A stretch of DNA of 61,810 nucleotides from Plesiocystis pacifica SIR-1 (GTDB lineage: Bacteria; Myxococcota_A; Polyangia; Nannocystales; Nannocystaceae): assembly GCF_000170895.1 (NCBI RefSeq), contig NZ_ABCS01000062.1:1-61810 (forward strand), written 5' to 3'. This document shows, one piece after another, positions 7,839-15,646 of the stretch; the stretch's first letter is position 1; every line of letters begins with the position of its first letter. Below the pieces are notes generated by a model. The model worked only from the letters and a program-made list of their open reading frames with translations, did not search any database and was not told the origin of the DNA. A program made the translations under genes and the position numbers.

Positions 7839-10031
7839 ATGACCGATCCGACGCTGCCCTCCGTCCGCGACCCCGCCTTCGCCCAGGCCCTGGCCTTCGC
7901 CGAGCTGCCCCCCGACCAGCGCCGGCGCGTGGGCGACGAGCTGCGCGACTGGTTCTTCGAGCTGTGCGCGGCCGGGTCCGAGGGCAGCCCCGACCAGCGC
8001 GCGCGCCTGCGCAAGGTCGCGGCCGCCGTCGAGCTCGCCCCCGGGGAGCTCGGCTGCATCGACGGCCTGTCCCTCGCGCCCCACCCCACGGCCCGGCACC
8101 AGAGCGTGCGCTTCGTCCAGCTCGCCGAGCTCCCCGAGGCCCTGCGGCCCCGCTGCGCCCGGCCCTCGCCCGCCGCCCCCGAGCTCGCGGCCGTGTTCGT
8201 CGACCCCGAGGAGTTCAGCTTCCGCAGCTTCGAGAACATCGTCCCCCTCGACGCCCTGCTCGAGCCCCAGCTCGGCGAGCCCATGCGCCTCGCCAAGGTC
8301 CGGCGCTGCGGCGCGGCCCGGTCCGCGAGCGCCTACCTCTACCGCCTCCACGCCCCCGACTCGGCCCTCGCCGCGCTCACACGCCTGGACACCCTCGGCC
8401 TCTACCGCCCGCCCTTCAACGCCGGCTCCCGGGGCGGCGAGCGCTTCATCTTCCACTCGGCCAGCCTCGCCGCCGCGCTGACCCAGGCCCTGCGCGACGC
8501 CCTACCCCCGGCCTGGGCCCAGGGCTTCACCCACCTCAACCCGGTGTTCCGCTGCAACCGCTTCCGGCCCGGGGACGCCCCCTTCACGCGCCACGTCGAC
8601 ACGCCCTACTACGACCCCAACCAGCGCCAGGTCTCGCGCTACACCCTGCTGCTCTACCTGCGCGGGGGCGCCACCGAGGCCGGCCCGGCCACGCTGGACA
8701 TCGAGGACCCCGCCGGGCCCATCGAGCTGCGCGCGCTCGAGGCCTTCGACTGCGTGCTCTTCCCCCAAGATCGCCCCCACGCGGGCGCCCCCTTCGACGC
8801 GGGCGACAAGGTCTTCCTGCGCACCGAGCTGATCTTCGAGCTGCAGGGCGAAGTCGTCGAGCACCGCCAGAGCATCGCCGCGCTGTTCTCCAAGGCCTGC
8901 TACCTCGACGGCGAGAGCGTGTTCGCCCCGGAGCTCCAGCGCCACGCCGCGGCGCGCTACGACCGGGCCGCGCGAGCCCACTGGGGCGTGCGCGAGGCCG
9001 CCGCGCAGTCGCGCGAGGCCGTCGAGCCCTACGTGCACAAGCGCTTTCGGGGCCTCGAGTTCGTGACCAACGGCCACGACTACTACTTCACCAAGAAGGC
9101 CGCGAGCCTGCGCGAGTGCGCGGCCGTGGCGATCCTCGACCTGCTCAACGCGCGGGTCGTGCCGCGCCCCGAAGACACCACCAACGACGAGCGGCTGGGC
9201 GACGCCCTGGGCCTCGGCTGCTTCCGCAAGCTGTGCGAGCGCGAGGTCTTCGAACTCGGCGGGGAGACCGACCCGGCCGAGGCCATCGCCGCTCGCCTGG
9301 CCGACGCCCGAGCGTGCGCCGAAGCGCCCCTGCTCCCGAGCGACGACGCCCTCCTCGACCCGCTCTTCCCCCCCGCCGAGACCCCCGCCCCCGAGCTGTG
9401 CTGCCCCTTCCACACCTGGCCAGCCTGGGACGCCACCCGCCACGACGAGACCATCGACCTCTACGAGCGCGCCCAGGGCTTCGCCCGACGTCGCATCCGC
9501 GGGGCGCCCCTGCTCGCCCTTGGCGAACAGCTCTACCTCGACCTGGACCGCTTCGTCGTCGAGGGCGACAAGATCCACGTGCTCAGCGACACCGCCCTGA
9601 GCCCGGTCAACTTCGCCGCGTGCTGGAACGACGAGACGCGCCCGCCCAACTACATCGACACCGAGCTGACCCTCGAAGCCCCGCACCTCCTGCTCCCGCC
9701 CATCGCGTTCGCGCAGCTGGGCGAGCTCGTCCACCTGAGCCTCGACTTGTTCCGCAACACCTGGATGCTTCGGGCCCGACCCCAGCCCGTCCCCGTCCCG
9801 CGGATCCGCAACCTCGGCCAGGAGGACTTCGAAGAAGTCGGCGATCCGAGCGCCCTCGCCAGCCCCTGGATGGAAGCCGCCGGGATCACCCTGAGCGGCA
9901 CGACACCGTCCCTGCCGACCGGACCTTCCCCCTGGTGGGCCTACTTCGGCAGCGACCACGTCGCCGAGATCGATCCCGAGGCTGCGCTCTTGCGCGAGCT
10001 CTACGGCGATCTCCACGAAGCCGAGAGCTGA
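7839..10031 (+). CDS. Large 2OG-Fe(II) oxygenase-domain protein
   Basis: A protein of 730 aa. A prolyl-hydroxylase-like 2-oxoglutarate/Fe(II) dioxygenase domain covers about residues 215-340. H252-x-D254 and H314 are the candidate iron ligands and R328 (KVFLRTEL) the candidate 2OG-binding arginine. About 400 residues after the domain, including two Cys/His-containing stretches (ELCCPFHTWP), match nothing I recognise. The substrate is unknown; peptidyl or small-molecule hydroxylation would fit. It begins 8 bp after the TIGR02996-type gene and ends directly before a dispersed repeat element. Confidence 0.8.
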   Translation: MTDPTLPSVRDPAFAQALAFAELPPDQRRRVGDELRDWFFELCAAGSEGSPDQRARLRKVAAAVELAPGELGCIDGLSLAPHPTARHQSVRFVQLAELPEALRPRCARPSPAAPELAAVFVDPEEFSFRSFENIVPLDALLEPQLGEPMRLAKVRRCGAARSASAYLYRLHAPDSALAALTRLDTLGLYRPPFNAGSRGGERFIFHSASLAAALTQALRDALPPAWAQGFTHLNPVFRCNRFRPGDAPFTRHVDTPYYDPNQRQVSRYTLLLYLRGGATEAGPATLDIEDPAGPIELRALEAFDCVLFPQDRPHAGAPFDAGDKVFLRTELIFELQGEVVEHRQSIAALFSKACYLDGESVFAPELQRHAAARYDRAARAHWGVREAAAQSREAVEPYVHKRFRGLEFVTNGHDYYFTKKAASLRECAAVAILDLLNARVVPRPEDTTNDERLGDALGLGCFRKLCEREVFELGGETDPAEAIAARLADARACAEAPLLPSDDALLDPLFPPAETPAPELCCPFHTWPAWDATRHDETIDLYERAQGFARRRIRGAPLLALGEQLYLDLDRFVVEGDKIHVLSDTALSPVNFAACWNDETRPPNYIDTELTLEAPHLLLPPIAFAQLGELVHLSLDLFRNTWMLRARPQPVPVPRIRNLGQEDFEEVGDPSALASPWMEAAGITLSGTTPSLPTGPSPWWAYFGSDHVAEIDPEAALLRELYGDLHEAES

Positions 10032-10035
10032 CCTC

Positions 10036-10289
10036 TGTTTTGCCCCCACAGCCGGCTGGGACCGGGGGCGCTTCGTCGCTCCGCTCCTCCTCTTTGGCTT
10101 GGTGGGCAATGAAGTTCGTGCCTTGGAGAAGGCTCGTGGTCGCCCCCCCAAGCGGGGGCGTGGTTTTGCCCCCACAGCCGGCTGGGACCGGGGGCGCTTC
10201 GTCGCTCCGCTCCTCCTCTTTGGCTTGGTGGGCAATGGAGTTCGTCCCTTGGAGAAGGCTCGTGGTCGCCCCCCAAGCGGGGGCGTGGA
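10036..10289 (+). repeat. Two tandem 126-bp repeat units at a gene 3' end
   Basis: Unit 1 begins TGTTTTGCCCCC five bases after the oxygenase TGA. Unit 2 starts at about 10164 and differs from unit 1 at only a few positions; the period is 126 bp. Each unit ends in a strong GC hairpin of the form CGCCCCC...CGGGGGCG. A diverged single copy occurs in inverted orientation at 50085-50235, again beginning TGTTTTGCCCCC a few bases after a stop codon. No ORF is conserved in it. Confidence 0.85.
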
Positions 10290-10293
10290 TTCG

Positions 10294-10321
10294 TTGACGG
10301 CGTGGCGTCGTCCACGACGGC
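10294..10321 (+). repeat. Partial copy of the 3'-end hairpin repeat
   Basis: The sequence GTTGACGG followed by GTGGCGTCGTCCACGACGG matches one side of the hairpin repeat found at 50041-50085, 51873-51917 and 59612-59816. The left arm (GTCGTGGAC) expected 33 bp upstream is absent, so this copy is truncated. It immediately follows the two 126-bp units, in the same order as in the element at 50041-50235. Confidence 0.75.
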
Positions 10322-10483
10322 GAAAGGGGAGGGGCTGTGAATTCATGCGCAGCCCCTTCCCTTCGGGCTGCGCGCAACAGCGAGGCTCGCCTTCGCCCCC
10401 TCGCTTTCCGCGCGCAGCTGCGCGCTCGGTCGAGCTTTGGACTCGGGCTGGATCTGCGCCGCGCCAGGGCCGATGATGGGGCC
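10322..10483. other. Palindrome-rich non-coding segment
   Basis: Contains a long imperfect hairpin, with GGGGAGGGGCTG at about 10326-10337 against CAGCCCCTTCCC at about 10350-10361. A perfect 16-bp palindrome (GCGCGCAGCTGCGCGC) lies at about 10410-10425. No gene is seen. It may hold the promoter of the gene at 10484. Confidence 0.5.
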
Positions 10484-10975
10484 ATGGTGAGGATCGTCGA
10501 ACCCGACTCGTTGGTCGACGGCGACGACTGGTTCATCGCGCACTACCTGCGCACCCAGTGCGTCTACTTTGGTCCGCAAGTCAGCGATCAGAGCTTCGAG
10601 AAGTTCATGGCCCAGTTCGAGGCGGACATCGTCGACCGCCCCATGAGCCAGCGGATCGCGGTGCTCTACTACGTCCCCGACATCGCCGCGATGGACTCGC
10701 CCCGGCGCCGGCAGATCGCGGGCGTGCTCAAAGAGCAGGAAGAGAAGCTGACCCGGACCACCGCGGCCTTTTGCGTCGCGACCCGCTCGCCCCTGGTCCG
10801 CGGGGTGCTCAGCGCCCTGTTTTGGCTCGCCCCTCCCGGCTACCCCAACAAGATCACCAACAGCCCCGACGAGGCGCTGCGCTTTTTGGCCGAGCACCTC
10901 AGCGCCGTGAACCCCGAGCGCATCGGGCCCAGCTTCACCCAGCTCCTCGACCGACGCGCTCGCAAGGCTAGCTAG
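10484..10975 (+). CDS. Conserved-type hypothetical protein (163 aa)
   Basis: A soluble protein of 163 aa starting MVRIVEPDSL, without signal peptide. It contains a short hydrophobic segment (VRGVLSALFWLAPPGYP, about 105-121), and its alpha/beta alternation resembles small STAS-like myxobacterial proteins of unknown role. No catalytic motif is visible. An upstream in-frame ATG exists at 10337, but that extension runs through palindromic repeat DNA and is rejected. Its stop overlaps the stop of the convergent gene at 10972. Confidence 0.65.
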   Translation: MVRIVEPDSLVDGDDWFIAHYLRTQCVYFGPQVSDQSFEKFMAQFEADIVDRPMSQRIAVLYYVPDIAAMDSPRRRQIAGVLKEQEEKLTRTTAAFCVATRSPLVRGVLSALFWLAPPGYPNKITNSPDEALRFLAEHLSAVNPERIGPSFTQLLDRRARKAS

Positions 10976-11433
10976 GGAGAGGCCTCGGCCGCCAGCGCGA
11001 GGGCCTGCGCCGTCTCGCCGTCGAAGCCGCCGAGGACCTCGAAGGCCGCGGACATGAAGCGCGCCCAGTCGGCGAGGGCCCGGCGCTGCTCCGCGCTCAA
11101 CCACGTCACCCCGAGCTGGTCGCGCACGCAGCTCGACAAAAAGATCCACAGCTCCGCGTCGTCGGGCTCGCTCAGCATGCGCCGCAGCGCCGCCGGCAGG
11201 TAGTAGGCCACGGCCTGCGGCGTCATGTAGCGGAAGTCCTCCATGTGCAGGCCAGCGAGGAGCTGCGCCTCCATCTCGCCCCTGCTCCGACCGAGGAAGT
11301 GCTTCACCACGTAGGGCCCATCGATGCCACCAGTGGTCAGCTCTGCCGCCGTGCGCGGCATCGTCGCGCCCCCGAAGGCGGCTTCGATTCGCGCCTCGAT
11401 CTCGGCCCGCGAGTGCGTCGTACGCTCGACCAT
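10972..11433 (-). CDS. Small hypothetical protein, possibly DUF6714-like
   Basis: A 153-aa cytoplasmic protein. It has a conserved-looking core around YMTPQAVAYYLPAALRRML (about 68-86) followed by an acidic/aromatic segment and a C-terminal helix. The YYLPA core is reminiscent of the DUF6714 family; this is memory-based and not checked. It starts 3 bp downstream of the stop of the lipoprotein gene at 11437, so both are probably one transcript. Confidence 0.65.
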   Translation of the reverse strand: MVERTTHSRAEIEARIEAAFGGATMPRTAAELTTGGIDGPYVVKHFLGRSRGEMEAQLLAGLHMEDFRYMTPQAVAYYLPAALRRMLSEPDDAELWIFLSSCVRDQLGVTWLSAEQRRALADWARFMSAAFEVLGGFDGETAQALALAAEASP

Positions 11434-11436
11434 GGC

Positions 11437-12099
11437 TCAGGGCCAGCTCGGCTCGTCCGTGTCGTCGTCGTCGCACACGGTCCGCTCGAGGCTGCAGTCG
11501 CCGTAGACCCCGGCCCGCGCGGCGATCAGGCACACGCCGCACTGCGCCGGGTCCTCGGCGCACAGCGGGTCGCAGGCCCGGTCGGCGCAGGAGTAGAGCT
11601 CGCCGAGCAGGCGCGTGGTCACGGGCGTGGTGTCGGTGAAGCAGTTCGCGGCGCAGGCCGAGTTTGGATCGCCGCACTCGCCGATGCAGGTCTCGAGCTG
11701 CGAGCAGCTCAGCAGCTTGATGGTCCCGGGGGTGACGCACCAGCACGCGTGCTGGAAGGTCTCCGTGGGCGTGCAGGTGAAGTTCATCAGCTGCGAGCCG
11801 CACTGCTCGAGGCACGAGATGGTCTCGAGCACCCCGGACTCGGGGTTGCAGTGCTCGAGGGTGTCCTGGTCCGAGCAGTGCTCGTCGAGCAGCGAGCAAG
11901 GGCCGCCGTCGTCGCCGGCCTCGTCCTCCGCCTCGTCGTCGCCCCCGTCCGTGCCCTCGTCGGTGCCTCCGTCGTCCGCCCCCTCGTCGACGCTCTCGAG
12001 CTCCTGAAAGAAGTCGCAGCCCGTCAACGGAGCGAGCCCGAGCCCCCCCAGGAAGAGGAGGCCGAGGACGGGAGACAGCCGAGCAGAGCGCGCGCGCAC
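11437..12099 (-). CDS. Cys-rich lipoprotein
   Basis: A 220-aa predicted lipoprotein with GTG start. The signal peptide ends in the lipobox LTGC (C28), followed by an acidic/Gly/Thr linker (about 35-62). The mature domain has about 18 cysteines in short-spaced pairs (CSLLDEHC, CIGECGDPNSAC, CAEDPAQCGVC), suggesting a disulfide-rich envelope protein. The GTG at 12099 was chosen because it places the signal peptide at the N-terminus; the open frame continues upstream but is antisense to slyX. Function unknown. Confidence 0.75.
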   Translation of the reverse strand: MRARSARLSPVLGLLFLGGLGLAPLTGCDFFQELESVDEGADDGGTDEGTDGGDDEAEDEAGDDGGPCSLLDEHCSDQDTLEHCNPESGVLETISCLEQCGSQLMNFTCTPTETFQHACWCVTPGTIKLLSCSQLETCIGECGDPNSACAANCFTDTTPVTTRLLGELYSCADRACDPLCAEDPAQCGVCLIAARAGVYGDCSLERTVCDDDDTDEPSWP

Positions 12100-12165
12100 G
12101 CATCCGCTATGCCCCGGCCGCCGCCGCGCCCCAAAAAACTGTCGAAAGCGTGGCAAGCTCCGCCC

Positions 12166-12396
12166 ATGTCGAGCACGGACGAGCCGAAGCAGGCGGACCT
12201 CGAGGCCCGCGTCGTCGAGTTGGAGATTGCCCTGAGCTTCGAGCGCCAGACCCGGGAGGCCCTCGACGAGGTCGTGCGCGAGTTCACCGCCCGCGTCGAG
12301 GTCCTCGAGGCCCGGCTGAGCGCGCTCGGCGAGCAGGTCCGCGGAACCGAGACCGACGAGGTCGACGACGGCTCGGGCTACAAGTTCTCGGGCTGA
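12166..12396 (+). CDS. slyX: SlyX-like coiled-coil protein
   Basis: A 76-aa protein starting MSSTDEPKQADLEARVVELE, with a heptad-patterned coiled coil over about residues 8-62, matching the short SlyX family in length and composition (E. coli SlyX is 72 aa). Its biochemical role is unknown. It is divergent from the Cys-rich lipoprotein, the two starts being 66 bp apart. Confidence 0.8.
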   Translation: MSSTDEPKQADLEARVVELEIALSFERQTREALDEVVREFTARVEVLEARLSALGEQVRGTETDEVDDGSGYKFSG

Positions 12397-12439
12397 TGGT
12401 GTGACGCGGGGTCTATGAGACCCGTGACACGTTGATTTC

Positions 12440-13206
12440 GTGCGCGGGATCTCTTGGAACCTGGGGACGAAGGGCAAGCGGGAGACCAGGGCGCTGGAGC
12501 TCCTCCCCGGGCTCGTCTCGGGCCTTCAGCCGGACCTTCTCGTCCTCGCCGAGTCCCCCGAAGATGGCGCGCGGCTCGAGGGCTTCGAGCGCGCCGACCC
12601 GATGCCGAGCGCCCGCGGACTCGAGACGCACTACCGCGAGACCGCGCTGAGCGTCCGGGCTCTGGGCCAGGGGAGCCACTACTCGGCCTACGAACTCGCC
12701 GCCCCGCGCACGCGCAGCAGCCTCAACCTGGTCACCGTCCACCTTCAATCGCCCCTCCGCGACCGCGGTGAGCAGGCTCGCGCGAGGAAGCGGGCTCAGC
12801 GGTGTCGAGAGTTCATCGAGGACCTCGAACATGCTGCCGGGAATACCCGGACGATCATCCTGGGCGACTTCAACATGGATCCCTTCGCTGTGGCGATGCT
12901 CGACATCGACGGTCTCAACGCCGTCAGCACGACGACTCGAACGCTCTACAACCCATGCTGGAGTCTCCTCGGCGATCGGCCGGGACCTTCTTCGTGGACA
13001 ACGACGGTCCGGCAGGTTGCTTCTGGCACGTTCCCGATCAGCTGTTGATCCGCGGAGAGCTGGCCGGTTTTCTCAATCATGTGCGCGTCGTCGATCGCGT
13101 GGGCGAGCTAGACTTGGTGAGCGCTCGCGCCCGCAAGCCGGCACTGTCCGACCACCTTCCGCTCGCGTTCGAGCTCGATCCAACAATCTGGAGCAGCCAC
13201 CCATGA
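12440..13206 (+). CDS. EEP-family nuclease/phosphatase, frameshifted
   Basis: Endonuclease/exonuclease/phosphatase superfamily. The first frame (GTG 12440) carries MRGISWNLG, DLLVLAES (metal-binding Glu), LVTVHLQS and IILGDFNMDP. The C-terminal part, ending in the catalytic motif LSDHLPLAF, is in the -1 frame and runs to 13206. One additional G in the GGG at 12982-12984 would restore a continuous protein (GDRPGTFFVDNDGP) of about 255 aa. The lesion may be a sequencing indel or a real inactivation. The stop overlaps the next start (ATGA). Substrate unknown. Confidence 0.8.
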
Positions 13207-13598
13207 TGATTTCAGCGCCCCGCTTTTGGCCCACCAACCCCGGCTCGTCCACGCCCGACGACTCCCCGGGAGACATCCTTCGCGCAGCTGCGGCCGAGCT
13301 CGAGGGGCTGACGGCCGGTACGGTCTCCGCCGAGCTCCGCAGCCACCGCGACGGCGAGGACCTGCGCTACGACTTTTACCTGCTCGCTCGGCGCGCGGAC
13401 TACCACTTCCTGTTGTTCCGAGCCAGCCTCGACCGCATCGGCTATCCCGTGACGCTCTTCGACCGGCCGGGCGACGCCAGCGAGCCCCTGCCCTCGGAGT
13501 CGACCTGCCTCACCCCCGAGGCCCTCGAGGGCGAGCTCAAGGCGCTGTTCACCCGCGCGGGCACCAACGCCATCATCGCCCAGCTGCGCAAGCTCTAG
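13203..13598 (+). CDS. Hypothetical protein coupled to the EEP nuclease
   Basis: A 131-aa protein, MMISAPRFWP at the N-terminus, without signal peptide or recognisable motif. Its core (YDFYLLARRADYHFLLFRAS) alternates strands and helices. The ATG overlaps the EEP gene stop by 4 bp, indicating translational coupling and a functional link. A regulatory or immunity-like partner is conceivable but unproven. The stop overlaps the convergent cholesterol oxidase by a few bases. Confidence 0.65.
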   Translation: MMISAPRFWPTNPGSSTPDDSPGDILRAAAAELEGLTAGTVSAELRSHRDGEDLRYDFYLLARRADYHFLLFRASLDRIGYPVTLFDRPGDASEPLPSESTCLTPEALEGELKALFTRAGTNAIIAQLRKL

Positions 13599-15526
13599 TC
13601 GTCGTACTCGAACAATGTCGAGATCAGCGGCGTCCGGAACAGCCCGCAGGCGTCGCGTCCAGCCAGGGTCTTCGCCGCCCAGGCCCAGGTGTCGTCCTCG
13701 GGCCGACCGCACGACAGCTCCCGGCGGTTCGCGTCGATGAAGCCCGCGTTGCGCCACGGGCCATCCTGCGTATAAGCCCAGCCCTTCGACCACTCGGCGA
13801 TCACCCGGGCGTGGGGCGCCTCGAAGCGCTCGCTCATCCACGCCTCGAGCTCGGTGTAGAAGGCGTCGGCGTGGGCAGTGCCCGGGAGGGTGAGCACGTC
13901 GAGCCACAGGGCGACGTCGAAGCCGTGCTCGCGGGTGTCGGCGTCGGCGGACAGGCCCGAGAGGGTCGGGCGCTGCTCGGGCGGGGCCCCCTCCCAGGCC
14001 TCGTCGATGCCGGTGACGCGGATCTCGAGGGGCTGGTTGACGGGGTACTGCCCGCGCCCGGCGTACTCCTCGAGCATCTCGTTGAAGCGCTCGCTAAAGT
14101 CGTGGATCGCCTGCTGCATGTCCTCGCGCCGCATGAGCACGGCGTAGCCGTTGGCCGTGACCCGCACCGTGGTGTCCTTGACGTAGAGCAGGGTGTTCTT
14201 CGACGGGCCCCAGATGTCCCGGGACACGGGGTAGGCGTCGCGGCCTAGAGGATCCTTGCCGTCGAGGCCCTGGCCGGTGAGCTCGGCCATGAGCTTCCCG
14301 AGCTGCACGGCCGTCCCGGGGATCGCCGTGATCAGCTTGAGCAGATCGGTGACGATGTCGGGCATGTTGTCGGAGAAGGGGTAGTTGTTGGGACCGGTGA
14401 CCTCCCGCGAGGCCTCGGGCTTGGTCTCGGCGACGCTCCAGACCTTGAGCCAGGGCTTGGTCGAAAAGGGGAACCAGATCACCTCGATCCGGCCGCTGCG
14501 CTCGAGGAAGTCGGCGCAGCTGCGCCGCGGGATGACGTTCTGCGCCGGGGGCTCGGCGAACAGCTTGGCCGCCGGGATGTTGGTGTAGCTGCGGCAGCGC
14601 ATGGTGTAGTTGGGCACGGCCTCGAGCACTGCGGAGGTCACGAAGGCGCCGCCGAGGTGGGTCATCAGCGCGCGCGCCTCGGCGGCCTGGCGGCGGACGG
14701 TGTGCACGCCGTAGACGCCCGGGTTGTCGGCCTCGGGGTCCGTGCCGACGATCTCGAGCTCGACGATGCGGTTGCTCATCGAGCCGAAGTTGCGGCGGTC
14801 CTGGCCCTTCTCCTTGCGGTTGGGGATCGCCGTGCCGTGGCCGTTGATGGCCAGCACCCCGCCCACGCTCAGGTGACCCGGCGCGGGCGTGTGCACGAAG
14901 CCCAGGCCCTCGCCCTCGAGGAAGGCGAGCAGCTCGCCCATGGTCGCGCCGGTGCCGACCCGGACCCGGCGCCCGTCGACCATGGCCATGGCGTTGAGGA
15001 ACTTGGTAGTGTCGACCAGCATCAGCTTGGGGTCGCTGTCGGCCCGCTGGGCGATGGTCAGCGGCGACCAGTTGTGCATGATGCCGCGGGGCCGGACGGA
15101 GAAACCCGCGACCTTGGCCCAGTTGCAGACCTGCGCGACCTCCTGGGCGCTCCGCGGGGCGCAGGTCCACGGGTGCGCGGCCGTGATCGTCCCGTCCCAG
15201 TTCTCGTAGGGCAGCGGCGCGACGGGGATGTCCGCGGGGAAGGCATCGGGGCGCGGGCCGTCCTCGGCCTCGTCGACGCCGACGAAGCGAACCTCGACAT
15301 CGAGGGTCGTCCCGCGGACCTCGAACACCGCGGTCCGGCCGTTCATCTCGAAGCGCAGGCGCTCCCCCGCGGCCTCGCGCTCGCCGAGCACCGCCTTGAC
15401 GACGGGCCAGACCTCGACGCCGGTCGCGAAGGTCGTGGCGGCGAGGTCGATGACCCCCGACCGACCGATGGCAAAATTGTGGGTGCGGTGGGAGCTGCGC
15501 TCGGGGTTGGCGACGACGAAATTCAT
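13595..15526 (-). CDS. Class II (VAO-type) cholesterol oxidase
   Basis: Flavoprotein oxidase of the vanillyl-alcohol-oxidase fold, expected to oxidise 3beta-hydroxysterols to 3-ketosteroids with H2O2 release. An FAD-binding PCMH region lies in the first third, with GIMHNWSPL, where the histidine corresponds to the residue that covalently binds FAD in class II cholesterol oxidases. HLSVGGVLAINGHGTAIP follows, then a long C-terminal substrate-binding domain. Length about 643 aa. The start at 15526 was chosen for a GAGG about 10 nt upstream; an ATG at 15574 is also possible. No Sec or Tat signal is evident, unlike many secreted homologues. It is divergent from an esterase lipoprotein. Confidence 0.85.
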   Translation of the reverse strand: MNFVVANPERSSHRTHNFAIGRSGVIDLAATTFATGVEVWPVVKAVLGEREAAGERLRFEMNGRTAVFEVRGTTLDVEVRFVGVDEAEDGPRPDAFPADIPVAPLPYENWDGTITAAHPWTCAPRSAQEVAQVCNWAKVAGFSVRPRGIMHNWSPLTIAQRADSDPKLMLVDTTKFLNAMAMVDGRRVRVGTGATMGELLAFLEGEGLGFVHTPAPGHLSVGGVLAINGHGTAIPNRKEKGQDRRNFGSMSNRIVELEIVGTDPEADNPGVYGVHTVRRQAAEARALMTHLGGAFVTSAVLEAVPNYTMRCRSYTNIPAAKLFAEPPAQNVIPRRSCADFLERSGRIEVIWFPFSTKPWLKVWSVAETKPEASREVTGPNNYPFSDNMPDIVTDLLKLITAIPGTAVQLGKLMAELTGQGLDGKDPLGRDAYPVSRDIWGPSKNTLLYVKDTTVRVTANGYAVLMRREDMQQAIHDFSERFNEMLEEYAGRGQYPVNQPLEIRVTGIDEAWEGAPPEQRPTLSGLSADADTREHGFDVALWLDVLTLPGTAHADAFYTELEAWMSERFEAPHARVIAEWSKGWAYTQDGPWRNAGFIDANRRELSCGRPEDDTWAWAAKTLAGRDACGLFRTPLISTLFEYDD

Positions 15527-15646
15527 CACGAACCAGCCTCGATTTCGACAACGGATGTTTTGGACGGCGTGCATGGCGAGCGCCCAAAACTAGCACCCAC
15601 GCCATGGTTCCCTGGGCTCCGAGGCCGGTCGCGCTACCATGACGAC

